Source: Methylococcaceae bacterium
GTDB lineage: Bacteria; Pseudomonadota; Gammaproteobacteria; Methylococcales; Methylomonadaceae
Direction of reading: 5' to 3'
DNA: 49,414 nucleotides
NCBI GenBank assembly: GCA_030627205.1
Contig: DAOUSN010000016.1
Coordinates: 1 to 49,414 of the forward strand
In this document: in pieces, positions 1 to 8,067 of the stretch
How the letters are laid out: each line of letters opens with the position of its first letter
How positions within the stretch are numbered: position 1 is the first letter of the stretch
Notes under the pieces: generated by a model
Databases searched by the model: none
Told to the model about the DNA's origin: nothing
Seen by the model: the letters and a program-made list of their open reading frames with translations, nothing else
Program-made: the position numbers and the translations under genes

Positions 1-763
1 AGATAACAATCAAGTTATTGTTGTTTGTAATGGTTGTTTAGATGAGACCGCAAAAATAGTTTCAAACTTGAGTTCAAAATTTATTTGTTTAGAAACTGAT
101 ATTCCATCAAAATCTAATGCACTAAATTTAGGAGATACTGTTGCAAAATTTTATCCAAGGATTTATTTAGATGCTGATGTTATTATCTCTGTTACCGCTA
201 TTCATGCAATGATTAAAACATTAACTAATAAAAAAGTTCTTGCAACTTCTGTCGAACCTAAAATAAATCTTTCTGGAGTATCTTATTTTGTAAAATCTTA
301 CTATGATATTTGGCTACAACTCCCTTATTATAAAGCAGGTATGATTGGATCAGGTATTTATACATTATCAGAAGAAGGACGTAAGCGTTTTGATAAATTT
401 CCAAATATTATTTCTGATGATGGTTTTGTACGTTGTTTATTTAATGAACAAGAGCGAAAATTAACCAATGATTTCTATTCACAAGTTAATGTACCTAAAG
501 ATATTATTAATTTAATCAAAATAAAAACCCGTAGTCGTCTAGGCAGATACGAATTAAAAGAAAAATTTCCAGATATATTGGCTAATGAGGAAAAATCTTA
601 TCAAAGTGTTATTAGCTCCATTATATCTAACTATAAATTATGGATTAAAGCTCTTATTTATTTAGGTGTTAACTTTTCTGCCCGTATACGAGCTAAATAT
701 CAATATAATAATTATACAAATAAAATAATAAAATGGGAAAGAGATGAATCAAGTAGAAAGTAA
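1..763 (+). CDS. GT2-family glycosyltransferase, 3' part
   Basis: The frame is open from base 2, so the gene begins before the window; the TTG at 68 is only an internal codon. Residues read at the edge (VIVVCNGCLDETAKIV) are typical of the nucleotide-sugar binding start of family 2 glycosyltransferases, and LDADVIIS further on fits the metal-binding D-x-D region. The end is basic and lacks clear membrane helices. It overlaps the next gene by 20 bases, and the Alg14/Alg13-like pair that follows indicates a polysaccharide or glycolipid assembly operon. The family call rests on the motifs; the sugar and acceptor are unknown. Alternative: another GT-A fold transferase. Confidence 0.75.
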   Translation, partial: DNNQVIVVCNGCLDETAKIVSNLSSKFICLETDIPSKSNALNLGDTVAKFYPRIYLDADVIISVTAIHAMIKTLTNKKVLATSVEPKINLSGVSYFVKSYYDIWLQLPYYKAGMIGSGIYTLSEEGRKRFDKFPNIISDDGFVRCLFNEQERKLTNDFYSQVNVPKDIINLIKIKTRSRLGRYELKEKFPDILANEEKSYQSVISSIISNYKLWIKALIYLGVNFSARIRAKYQYNNYTNKIIKWERDESSRK

Positions 764-1211
764 AAAAAAGAAAGTTTTATTTATTTCTTCATCAGGTGGG
801 CATTGGATAGAAATGCGTCGCTTGGAAGCGGCTTTTGAAGGCTTTGATAAATATTATATATCAACTGATCCAAGTTATTATCAAGCAATAACCGAGGGGA
901 AATTTTATGCCGTCCCTGATGCCTCTATGTGGAATAAATTTCGTTTATTAGGACAGGCAATAAAAATATTACTTCTATTGATTTACATTCGTCCTAATAT
1001 CGTAATATCAACAGGTGCAGCCCCTGGTTTTTTTGGATTATTGTTTGCAAAGAAAATGCGAATTAAAACCATTTGGGTTGATAGTTTAGCGAATGTAGAA
1101 CAATTATCATTAAGTGGTCAAAAGGTTAAACCTTATGCCGATTTATGGTTAACACAATGGGAACATTTATCAACTCCTAACGGACCATATTTTTATGGGG
1201 CAGTTTTATGA
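744..1211 (+). CDS. Alg14/PssD-like glycosyltransferase membrane-anchor subunit
   Basis: A protein of 155 residues starting with a glycosyltransferase-B motif, FISSSGGHWIEM (residues 13-24), as in Alg14, PssD and EpsE-type proteins. A hydrophobic stretch around residues 70-85 (IKILLLLIYIRP) would hold it at the membrane, and STGAAPGFFGLLFA follows as in UDP-GlcNAc-transferase relatives. In known systems this half anchors the catalytic Alg13-like half and the pair adds a hexose or glucuronate to a lipid-linked sugar. The next gene starts inside its stop codon (ATGA), which supports translational coupling and a heterodimer. The exact sugar cannot be read from the sequence. Confidence 0.82.
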   Translation: MNQVESKKKKVLFISSSGGHWIEMRRLEAAFEGFDKYYISTDPSYYQAITEGKFYAVPDASMWNKFRLLGQAIKILLLLIYIRPNIVISTGAAPGFFGLLFAKKMRIKTIWVDSLANVEQLSLSGQKVKPYADLWLTQWEHLSTPNGPYFYGAVL

Positions 1212-1693
1212 TTTTTGTTTCAGTAGGCTCTCAGCTTCCTTTTGATCGTCTTATTATAGCTATTGATGAATGGGCAGCAACACATCAAGATGAAACTGTT
1301 TTTGCCCAAATAGGTAATTCTAATTTCACTCCTAAACATATTGAATTCTGTCAAACCATTGACCCCATTAATTATGATAAACGCATCAAAAGTGCTGATA
1401 TTATTATTGCTCATGCGGGAACAGGAACAATTATCACCGGATTAGAATTAGGTATCCCGTTATTAATCATGCCGCGTTTAGCGGAGAAAGGTGAGCATAG
1501 AAATAATCATCAGTTAGCTACTGTCAAACATTTTTCAACATTTACAACAATTACAATTGTGGGTAATGAACAGATTTTAGTAACAACATTGGATCAAATG
1601 TTAAAAAATAAGAGTGCTAGTCCTGAAAAAATAACAACAACAGTGTCAAACAAATTAATAACGACAATTAAAGATTTCATTGTTGATACTTAA
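1208..1693 (+). CDS. Alg13/PssE-like glycosyltransferase catalytic subunit
   Basis: A protein of 161 residues that matches the C-terminal half of GT-B enzymes (glycosyltransferase family 28 C-terminal domain). It starts MIFVSVGSQLPFDRL, the usual Alg13/PssE opening, and carries the donor-nucleotide loop AHAGTGTIITGLELGIP followed by MPR and an HRNNHQ element. It overlaps the Alg14-like gene by four bases, so the two should form one split enzyme. It is the last gene of the operon and faces mmoR tail to tail, with about 100 AT-rich bases between them. Function as a polysaccharide glycosyltransferase is well supported; the product is unknown. Confidence 0.83.
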   Translation: MIFVSVGSQLPFDRLIIAIDEWAATHQDETVFAQIGNSNFTPKHIEFCQTIDPINYDKRIKSADIIIAHAGTGTIITGLELGIPLLIMPRLAEKGEHRNNHQLATVKHFSTFTTITIVGNEQILVTTLDQMLKNKSASPEKITTTVSNKLITTIKDFIVDT

Positions 1694-1793
1694 TCATTGT
1701 TCATAAAAACGTTAAATATGTAGATTTTTTTTATTCTGTTTTTCTGTACATAATAAAAAATAGGTTTTAGTTATTATTTAGTGTTTAAAATAA

Positions 1794-3530
1794 TTAAATA
1801 AGCATAGCAGGTTTCTTTAAATCAAAACGTTCAATTTTTTTATACAATGTAGTACGAGTAATGCCTAATTTTTTTGCTGCCATTGAAATATTACCTTCTG
1901 ATTCATGCAAAGCAATCTTAACGCCATGAATTTCCCATTCTGCTAAACTCATGGCAACATTTCTTTCAGGGTCAATACTTTGTTGCTTTAAATTCTGAAC
2001 AGCAGAAGATTCTATTTCTCCTAAAAAATCTTCGGGTAAGTCTTTTTCCGTAATAAATGAATCCATTGCTGTATAAAGTGTCGCTCTAATAACATTAATT
2101 AATTGCCGAATATTTCCAGGCCAATAATGACTTTCAAAGAGCTTTATTACATTAGGCGAAATACAAATAGGATCTGGCTCATTATCGTTCATATCTTGCA
2201 TTTCTCTTTGTAAAATATGTTGAATAATATATTTTTTATCTATACAGTCACGCAACGCTGGCAAATTAATTTTAATACCATTGAGTCGATAATAAAGGTC
2301 ACGACGAAATTTTCCAGATTCAACGGCTACCAATAAATTAACATTAGTTGCCGCAATAATTTGTACATCTACTTTAACGGATTTAGATCCTCCTACAGGG
2401 GTAAACTCCGAATTTTCTAAAACCCGCAATAAAGTGGATTGTAAATCAATACTCATATCACCAATTTCATCTAAAAATAAAATACCTTGATTAGCGAGCA
2501 TAAATTTACCTGCTTTACCCCCGCTTTTTGCCCCTGTAAAACTCCCTGACACATAACCAAATAACTCACTCTCAATTAATTCTCGTGGAATTGAAGCACA
2601 GTTAATAGCAACTAGTGGCTTATCTTCTCTAGGCCCAGCCTCGTGAATCAAGCGAACAAAATGGTCTTTACCTACACCAGATTCACCTGTAATTAAAAGC
2701 GATATTTTATGTTTTTGTAATTTTACTGCTTTATTAACAAGTTGTTGTAATTGATATGGAATCGCTGATTTAGAAATTTTTTTAGAGGGGTTTAAAGGCT
2801 TTTTATGGGTAATCTTTAAGGAAACCTTGTTAGGCTGACTAAGTGGTAGATTAGTATTAACTAGTACACAAATAAGATGTAAAAAAGCAAATAAAGAATG
2901 CATACTTTCTTGGTGCTTACTCACTAATCCTAATACTGCTAATATTTCCCCGTTTTCATCTAATAAGGGGTAACCTAAGGTGGTAAAAGGATGGAAAGCA
3001 CTAATATAATGTTCCATTCCTTGAAAAGCAACGGGTCTTTTTAAATGTATAGTTGATCCTATTCCATTATTCCCTACGATTGATTCCTGCCAATTCGAAT
3101 TTACTTTACAATGTTCTTCAATAAAGGTATTTTTAAAAGGTTGTTCACCAATTTGAGAAAGTAGTTGTCCCTTAGGACACGTTAAAACTAAAATAGCTTC
3201 CGCTTCTTTCAGAAAAATATGAAAATTACTACTGAGTAATTGAATAAAAGTATTAATACTTTCAATACGCTTATCTAATTTAATGGTTTTATTTTTTAAA
3301 TAGAAACTTTTCTCTCTACCTAAAGGAAGATGATATTCTTCAAGACAACGTCGCCATGATTCTGCGACATCAGACCGTACCCAATCAATATCATCAGGGA
3401 TCGAACGGGTTTGGTTCATCCATTGCCAAGCTTGTATAGGCCTATATAATGAAAATTCAACCGATTTTTGAAATAGCAAAAACTCTTGTGTGACAATTAC
3501 TTTGGGGGGGATCTTTAAATTAATTTCCAT
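1794..3530 (-). CDS. mmoR: MmoR, sigma-54-dependent activator of sMMO
   Basis: A 578-residue enhancer-binding protein. Residues 1-225 form an AcoR-like sensory region with a GAF-type part (IVGNNGIGST near 151-160). The AAA+ domain follows: Walker A GESGVGKD at 282-289, the sigma-54 contact loop as GSFTGA at 329-334 (usual GAFTGA) and Walker B LFLDEIGD near 351-358. A Fis-type helix-turn-helix ends the protein (NISMAAKKLGITRTTLYKK, from about 547). Position next to mmoG and the sMMO genes, and the sigma-54 promoter before mmoX, identify it as MmoR. In known methanotrophs MmoR and MmoG are needed for sMMO expression. A terminator separates it from mmoG, so it probably has its own promoter. Confidence 0.92.
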   Translation of the reverse strand: MEINLKIPPKVIVTQEFLLFQKSVEFSLYRPIQAWQWMNQTRSIPDDIDWVRSDVAESWRRCLEEYHLPLGREKSFYLKNKTIKLDKRIESINTFIQLLSSNFHIFLKEAEAILVLTCPKGQLLSQIGEQPFKNTFIEEHCKVNSNWQESIVGNNGIGSTIHLKRPVAFQGMEHYISAFHPFTTLGYPLLDENGEILAVLGLVSKHQESMHSLFAFLHLICVLVNTNLPLSQPNKVSLKITHKKPLNPSKKISKSAIPYQLQQLVNKAVKLQKHKISLLITGESGVGKDHFVRLIHEAGPREDKPLVAINCASIPRELIESELFGYVSGSFTGAKSGGKAGKFMLANQGILFLDEIGDMSIDLQSTLLRVLENSEFTPVGGSKSVKVDVQIIAATNVNLLVAVESGKFRRDLYYRLNGIKINLPALRDCIDKKYIIQHILQREMQDMNDNEPDPICISPNVIKLFESHYWPGNIRQLINVIRATLYTAMDSFITEKDLPEDFLGEIESSAVQNLKQQSIDPERNVAMSLAEWEIHGVKIALHESEGNISMAAKKLGITRTTLYKKIERFDLKKPAMLI

Positions 3531-3612
3531 TTAACCTTTTCTATTATTCAATAGTAATAAGTAATTATTTCCAGGTGCTTAAATTACCTTAGTTAAAAAA
3601 GAATAACAAAAT

Positions 3613-3651
3613 TAAAAAAAAGAGGCAATGTGTCATAATGTCGCATTGCCT
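3613..3651 (-). terminator. Rho-independent terminator after mmoG
   Basis: On the minus strand AGGCAATG (3651-3644) pairs perfectly with CATTGCCT (3630-3623) around a 13-base loop, and an uninterrupted run of eight T follows within two bases. This is a textbook intrinsic terminator 44 bases beyond the mmoG stop, so most sMMO transcripts should end before mmoR. Confidence 0.85.
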
Positions 3652-3694
3652 TATTATTTAATAACAAAAAAGAATAAAAATAACTAAAAAATAG

Positions 3695-5380
3695 TTAAGA
3701 ACGTGGATCTTCACGGGTTGCAGCCGCCCACTCAGGTGAGTAACCTGCCATAATGGACAAATCTGGAACATGCATAACAATAGTTTCAGCCGTAATTAAA
3801 GTAGAAACGACACTAATTGCACTACGCAAAGCTAATCGAACGACTTTAATAGGGTCTATAACCCCAATAGTTAAAAAATGTCCATATTCTTGTGTTTCCA
3901 TATTAAAACCATAACCTTTCTCTGAATTTGCTGCTAATTTAGCAAGAATCTCATCTCCATTTAATTTAGCATTTTCTACTAATTGCTTAAAAGGGGCTTG
4001 TAAGGCCATTTTTATAATATGAATACCTTGTTGCTGTTCAGCATTTTCTGCAATAATCTCGTTTAAAACGCTATTTGCCTGTAGTAATCCTACACCTCCG
4101 CCTGTAAACACTCCTTCTTCTAAAGCAGCTTTTGCCGACATATAAGCATTTTCAATGCGCACTAAACGCTCTTTAATTTCAATATCCGTGCTACCACCTA
4201 CATGAAAAATAGCTGTTTTACCTAATAGTATTGCAATACGCTCTTCTAATTCTTCAAGATCATGCCGATTACCCGTAATAGAACCTTCTCCCGGTTTGCG
4301 ATTGCGAATTATTTCAGCTTCATTGGATAAAAAACCAATTAATGACTTAACATTAGCTTCATTACTTTTCCCATTAATAATCGTTGTATTATGACTGGTT
4401 ACAACCACTCGTTGTGCTTGACCTAAATGATTTAAAGTTAGGAAAGATAATTTTTCAGAGGAAGCTTCTTTTGAAATGACTTGTCCACCTGTCAATAATG
4501 CTAAGTCATTTAAACGATTAAGACGATTATCACCATAGCCTGGAGGTTTCACCACGACGACTTTAAAAACGCCTCGAACATGATTTAACAACAAACCGGC
4601 TAAGGCCTTATCAATTACATTCTCAGCAATAATAACCAAAGAACGCCCTTCAGCTTTAACCTCTTCTAAAATAGGAATTAAATCCATTAAGTCATTAATT
4701 TCATCATTATATAAAAGAATATAAGGGTTATCTAAGACAGATTCTAAACGTGTTTTATCGGTGACAAAATATTCAGATAAATAACCTTGTTCGTATTCTA
4801 ATCCTTCAACAATATCTAAAACATCTTCCCGACTATTGCCTAATTGAAAGCTCATAGTTCCATCAACACCCAATACCTCTAAAGCATCGGCTAATAAGCG
4901 ACCTACCCCTGCCTCTCCTTTGGTTGCAATTTGAGCTATTTTTTCAATTTGATCACGACTAATCGTCGTCATTGCTTGATCTTGTAAATATTTTTCAACA
5001 AGGACTAACGCTAATTTCATCCCTTTTCTAAGCTCTAAGGGATGAAAACCTGCTTCAATACTTTTTAAACTTTCAAACGCCATTTTTTGAGCAATAACCA
5101 TGGCAGTCGTTGTTCCATCCCCTACTTTACGCGAAACTTCCCCTGCAATATCACGCATCATTCTTGCACCAAGATTAGCAATACGTTCAGTTACAACGAC
5201 TGAATTAGCAACCGTCACTCCATCACGGGTAAAAATGGGTGGGATACCATCCGTTTGATGTTGGATCATCACTGCTGGCCCTGTATTTCCCAAGGTTTTT
5301 TTAACGGCATGACAAACCTGATTAATACCTTTCATCATACGTAACCGTGCTTCTGGATTATAAATAACCTGCTTTGACAT
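3695..5380 (-). CDS. mmoG: MmoG, GroEL-like chaperonin of the sMMO cluster
   Basis: A chaperonin of 561 residues, slightly longer than GroEL. The nucleotide site is visible as D53 (TRDGVTVA) and GDGTTT at 87-92, and the apical domain keeps VRGVFKVVVVKPPGYGD. Two things differ from housekeeping GroEL: the C-terminal GGM repeats are absent (it ends with REDPRS), and the residue matching the catalytic Asp398 of E. coli GroEL reads Asn411 (RIENAY where GroEL has RVEDAL). In methanotrophs MmoG is required for sMMO expression and is thought to fold MmoR or sMMO parts. No groES lies beside it. It sits 42 bases after the small 96-residue gene and likely shares its transcript. Confidence 0.93.
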   Translation of the reverse strand: MSKQVIYNPEARLRMMKGINQVCHAVKKTLGNTGPAVMIQHQTDGIPPIFTRDGVTVANSVVVTERIANLGARMMRDIAGEVSRKVGDGTTTAMVIAQKMAFESLKSIEAGFHPLELRKGMKLALVLVEKYLQDQAMTTISRDQIEKIAQIATKGEAGVGRLLADALEVLGVDGTMSFQLGNSREDVLDIVEGLEYEQGYLSEYFVTDKTRLESVLDNPYILLYNDEINDLMDLIPILEEVKAEGRSLVIIAENVIDKALAGLLLNHVRGVFKVVVVKPPGYGDNRLNRLNDLALLTGGQVISKEASSEKLSFLTLNHLGQAQRVVVTSHNTTIINGKSNEANVKSLIGFLSNEAEIIRNRKPGEGSITGNRHDLEELEERIAILLGKTAIFHVGGSTDIEIKERLVRIENAYMSAKAALEEGVFTGGGVGLLQANSVLNEIIAENAEQQQGIHIIKMALQAPFKQLVENAKLNGDEILAKLAANSEKGYGFNMETQEYGHFLTIGVIDPIKVVRLALRSAISVVSTLITAETIVMHVPDLSIMAGYSPEWAAATREDPRS

Positions 5381-5422
5381 TAATTATGACACCTTGTTTT
5401 TATAAATTTTAAAATATAATCG

Positions 5423-5713
5423 CTATACTATGTTTAATTTCATATAAGTTTGACCCGCTTCTGCTCGATAACGGTGAGTGCGTTGTAAATTTGCCCAGAC
5501 CCAAATTAGTTTTTTATCTAAATAATCCATGCTTCGCTTAAATTCATCAGCTTCTTCATCGACTAATTCATTTAACCAAAGCTCACTAAGTTCTTCAGTA
5601 CGTTCTTTACCCAGTTTTAAAGTTAAACGTTTCTCTAGCTCAACCCACTTCTTAATAGAACAATCTAATTCTCTGACCATCTCTTCAATAAACGCCTTAT
5701 CCGCCTTATTCAT
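5423..5713 (-). CDS. Uncharacterised 96-residue protein between mmoC and mmoG
   Basis: I do not recognise this protein. It begins eight bases after the mmoC stop, in the same direction, and is followed by mmoG, so it should be co-expressed with sMMO. The product is hydrophilic and predicted mostly helical, with many Glu/Lys residues (ELEKRL, ERTEEL, VDEEADEFKRSMDYLDKKL), a single Cys at residue 18, and no signal peptide or membrane helix. A role as assembly factor, adaptor for MmoG or regulator is only a guess from position. It has no counterpart that I can name in the classic mmoXYBZDC set. The gene itself is convincing from its spacing and uninterrupted frame. Confidence 0.75.
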   Translation of the reverse strand: MNKADKAFIEEMVRELDCSIKKWVELEKRLTLKLGKERTEELSELWLNELVDEEADEFKRSMDYLDKKLIWVWANLQRTHRYRAEAGQTYMKLNIV

Positions 5714-5721
5714 GAGATTTT

Positions 5722-6756
5722 TTAACTAACACTCGGTAGAAATTTTTCTAAATAAATGTTTTCTTTAGCAATACCCACTTGCTCACAAACACTATGAGTT
5801 GCATCAACCATTCCTGGCGGTCCACATAAGTATAAATCGGGTTTTATTGAAACGTTTTGTAAGTCTTGTTTTAGAATATCAACAACACTTCCTTTTTCAC
5901 CATACCATGTATCAGAGGCTTTCCAAACACAAATTTTAACCGTTAAATTATCCATTTCTTCGGTTAATTGTGCAAGTTCTTTACTATAAAAAACTTCTTC
6001 TTCAAAAGTAGACCCAAAATATAAAGTACAAGGTTGAGGCTCTACCCATTCTTTCATAAACCGAATCATAGATAATACAGGGGCAAGACCTGTCCCTCCT
6101 GCAACAAAATAACGAGGGGTAAAACCATTAGCAACTAAACTAAAAATACCAGAAGGCCCTTTAACATTAACTGATTGTCCTAATTTTGCGTCATGTTTTA
6201 AAAAATTTGAAAATTTCCCCTCATCTAAAACACGAATAAGAAACTCCATTTCACCTTGATTATTTTCGATATTAGCCGGAGAATAAGAGCGTGTTGTGGA
6301 TGTACCTGGAATTTCCAAGTCATAATATTGTCCTGAATCAAATTTTATCTTTTTCTCACCATCAGAGCGAGTTAAACATAATTTTGTAACATTACTCGAA
6401 ATTTGTTCTAGTGTGGTAATCGTTGTAATAAATTCCTTCCCTTCTTCAGAGTAAGAAATACGATCAGAAGTATAAGGAACTTCAACCACCATGTCTTCTG
6501 TTGGATAACAGCGACATAATAAAACCATATCTTCTTCTTGCTCTTCCATCGGTAAGGCTTGGGCGCTAACTTTACCCATTTCAAAATCACCGTTGGTACA
6601 AATTCCCTTACAGGTTGCACACCCCCCTTCACGACAAGAAGACATCAAGAAAATATTTTGACGTATAGCCGCACTAATAATATCTTCATCAGACGCACAA
6701 TCAAATGAAACAGATTCGCCTTCTTCGGTAATAACTTTTATTTGATGATTTGCCAT
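5722..6756 (-). CDS. mmoC: MmoC, sMMO reductase (component C)
   Basis: The 344-residue flavo-iron-sulfur reductase passes electrons from NADH to the hydroxylase. The N-terminal plant-type [2Fe-2S] domain has Cys41, Cys46 and Cys49 (CREGGCATC) and a fourth ligand at Cys81. The FAD domain shows RSYS at 156-159. The NAD domain shows GGTG at 220-223 (VAGGTGLAPVLS) and CGPPG near the end. All cofactor motifs are intact and the length matches the Methylococcus enzyme. Its ATG overlaps the mmoD stop by one base (TAATG), so translation of the two is coupled. The cytoplasmic complex partners are MmoXYZ and MmoB. Confidence 0.97.
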   Translation of the reverse strand: MANHQIKVITEEGESVSFDCASDEDIISAAIRQNIFLMSSCREGGCATCKGICTNGDFEMGKVSAQALPMEEQEEDMVLLCRCYPTEDMVVEVPYTSDRISYSEEGKEFITTITTLEQISSNVTKLCLTRSDGEKKIKFDSGQYYDLEIPGTSTTRSYSPANIENNQGEMEFLIRVLDEGKFSNFLKHDAKLGQSVNVKGPSGIFSLVANGFTPRYFVAGGTGLAPVLSMIRFMKEWVEPQPCTLYFGSTFEEEVFYSKELAQLTEEMDNLTVKICVWKASDTWYGEKGSVVDILKQDLQNVSIKPDLYLCGPPGMVDATHSVCEQVGIAKENIYLEKFLPSVS

Positions 6757-7013
6757 TAACTATGAACCTCTTTATTTTGTTTATTTGCTGCACTTATGTT
6801 AAAGAATGCCATCACATGATTAACAGCATGCCTAGCAGCATTTTCTGTTAATGAACAGCCTTCCTGAATGAGTTTTTCTTCCCGAAAAATTGTCCAACGC
6901 CACATGAACTCTAAATCTTCCGTATAAGCGGTATAAGCCTCATCATCATATATTTTTATTACATCCTCATTATCGACTAAAGGATTGGAACTAGGAACAG
7001 TCAGTTCAAGCAT
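6756..7013 (-). CDS. mmoD: MmoD (OrfY), sMMO-associated regulatory/assembly protein
   Basis: A small protein between mmoZ and mmoC, the invariant place of mmoD. The core WTIFREEKLIQEGCSLTENAARHAVNHVMAF is the recognisable family signature. I chose the ATG at 7013 (85 residues): a purine-rich GTGAGAA lies at the right distance before it, while the in-frame GTG at 7025 (89 residues) has no ribosome site. MmoD binds the hydroxylase in vitro and takes part in the copper switch in other methanotrophs; its exact job is debated. Two hairpins in the 5' gap could set its level apart from the structural subunits. Confidence 0.9.
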   Translation of the reverse strand: MLELTVPSSNPLVDNEDVIKIYDDEAYTAYTEDLEFMWRWTIFREEKLIQEGCSLTENAARHAVNHVMAFFNISAANKQNKEVHS

Positions 7014-7041
7014 GATTTTTCTCACTTAATTAATACTAAAA

Positions 7042-7065
7042 AACACCGCCTTCCTTGGCGGTGTT
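7042..7065 (-). terminator. Strong hairpin with T tract between mmoZ and mmoD
   Basis: AACACCGCC (7042-7050) and GGCGGTGTT (7057-7065) form a perfect nine-base-pair, GC-rich stem with a six-base loop. On the minus strand it is followed at once by TTTTAG, so with the stem's own TT the run is six T. It looks like an intrinsic terminator of moderate strength inside the operon, suited to partial attenuation or to protecting the upstream mRNA end. Confidence 0.65.
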
Positions 7066-7081
7066 AGTGCTAAATAGCAAT

Positions 7082-7109
7082 TTAACAAAGAACATCCGTC
7101 CTTTGTTAA
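7082..7109 (-). repeat. Second hairpin in the mmoZ-mmoD gap
   Basis: TTAACAAAG (7082-7090) and CTTTGTTAA (7101-7109) pair perfectly over nine bases with a ten-base loop. It starts 13 bases after the mmoZ stop and lies directly before the GC-rich hairpin in the direction of transcription. Its stem is AT-rich, so it may act as an RNA stabiliser or as a protein-binding palindrome rather than a terminator. Confidence 0.55.
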
Positions 7110-7122
7110 TTTAAAGGGTTAA

Positions 7123-7626
7123 TTACTGAATAGTAATCACTTTAACGCCCCGTTCTTTACGCAACTCTTCTAATGAAAGCGCGTAATAATTAGTATTACG
7201 TAGTTCCATTAATTTAACACCTAACAAACGATCCGTATCCATGAAAACGTTAGTTGGCATAACTGGGGGCTTATAATCTGTTCTAAAATTAATATGTAAC
7301 TTTTCAGCTTCATATTTATTATCACAAGCATCCATTTTAGCTACAACGGCATCCGCAACTTCTTGAGCGTTCGCACCACAGGTACAATTGTTTAAGAATT
7401 GATTATCATCAAGCTCTGCATGTTTCAATAACGCGACTTTTTCTTCAATTTTGCACTCAATCCAACCCCAATCAAGTTCTAAATCAAAAGTTTCACGTAA
7501 CGGTGTGGTATGTTTTTTACGAAACTCGGTTAAAAACTTAACACCTTTAGCCAATGTATGTAATTGACCAATTTTAGCCGTCCATTCATCACGCACATGA
7601 TTATCATGTACTTTGTAATTTGCCAT
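7123..7626 (-). CDS. mmoZ: MmoZ, sMMO hydroxylase gamma subunit
   Basis: The gamma subunit (167 residues) completes the (alpha-beta-gamma)2 hydroxylase; it has no metal site and packs against the alpha and beta subunits. The opening VHDNHVRDEWTAKIGQLHTLAKGVKFLTEFR and the end VKLMELRNTNYYALSLEELRKERGV are family-typical, and the length fits the usual 162-170. It follows mmoB with a nine-base gap. The downstream gap carries two hairpins that may uncouple its expression from mmoD and mmoC. Confidence 0.96.
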   Translation of the reverse strand: MANYKVHDNHVRDEWTAKIGQLHTLAKGVKFLTEFRKKHTTPLRETFDLELDWGWIECKIEEKVALLKHAELDDNQFLNNCTCGANAQEVADAVVAKMDACDNKYEAEKLHINFRTDYKPPVMPTNVFMDTDRLLGVKLMELRNTNYYALSLEELRKERGVKVITIQ

Positions 7627-7635
7627 AATATTCTC

Positions 7636-8058
7636 CTAAGACTCCAAATCTTCAAGTTTACGGTCTAATCCCATTAATTCAGAGGTAATCGTAAAAGTTT
7701 CCCCTAAAGTAAATGCACGACCAATAGTTGAGGAAACATCGACTAAAAAGTCATAAACATTAAAGTCCTTACCTAGAATTTCAGCCGCTTCTTCACAATC
7801 AATTTCAATTTTACCCGTTGCTTTTAGCCACCAGTAACCTGCACGATCTTCAACAACCAAGGTTGGATTATCATCTTTACGGTCACCTAATAGAATTTCC
7901 TCAACAATGATATTCATTTCATCCGATTTTTTTAAGACCAGAACAACTTCGTGGCTTTCATGAACCACTTGATTCTCTTCGGCAAAATATTCGTCGGCAA
8001 ACTCTTTGCCCGTTTTCGCCATGATGCCAGCACCATACGAATTTGCATTATTTGACAT
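7636..8058 (-). CDS. mmoB: MmoB, sMMO regulatory (coupling) protein
   Basis: The 140-residue component B binds the hydroxylase, tunes the di-iron site and controls substrate and oxygen access. The sequence starts with a flexible tail (MSNNANSYGAGIMAKTGKEFADEYFAEENQVV) like that of Methylococcus MmoB, whose N-terminus is needed for activity, and continues with the conserved core VEDRAGYWWLKATGKIEIDCEEAAEILGK. It is complete and in the normal position between mmoY and mmoZ, with nine-base gaps on both sides, so it should be expressed in step with the hydroxylase subunits. Confidence 0.97.
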   Translation of the reverse strand: MSNNANSYGAGIMAKTGKEFADEYFAEENQVVHESHEVVLVLKKSDEMNIIVEEILLGDRKDDNPTLVVEDRAGYWWLKATGKIEIDCEEAAEILGKDFNVYDFLVDVSSTIGRAFTLGETFTITSELMGLDRKLEDLES

Positions 8059-8067
8059 AGCTATTCC

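Noticed and set aside
6408-6632. Frame of 74 codons on the minus strand
   Set aside because: It lies entirely within mmoC in another frame, and mmoC is certain.
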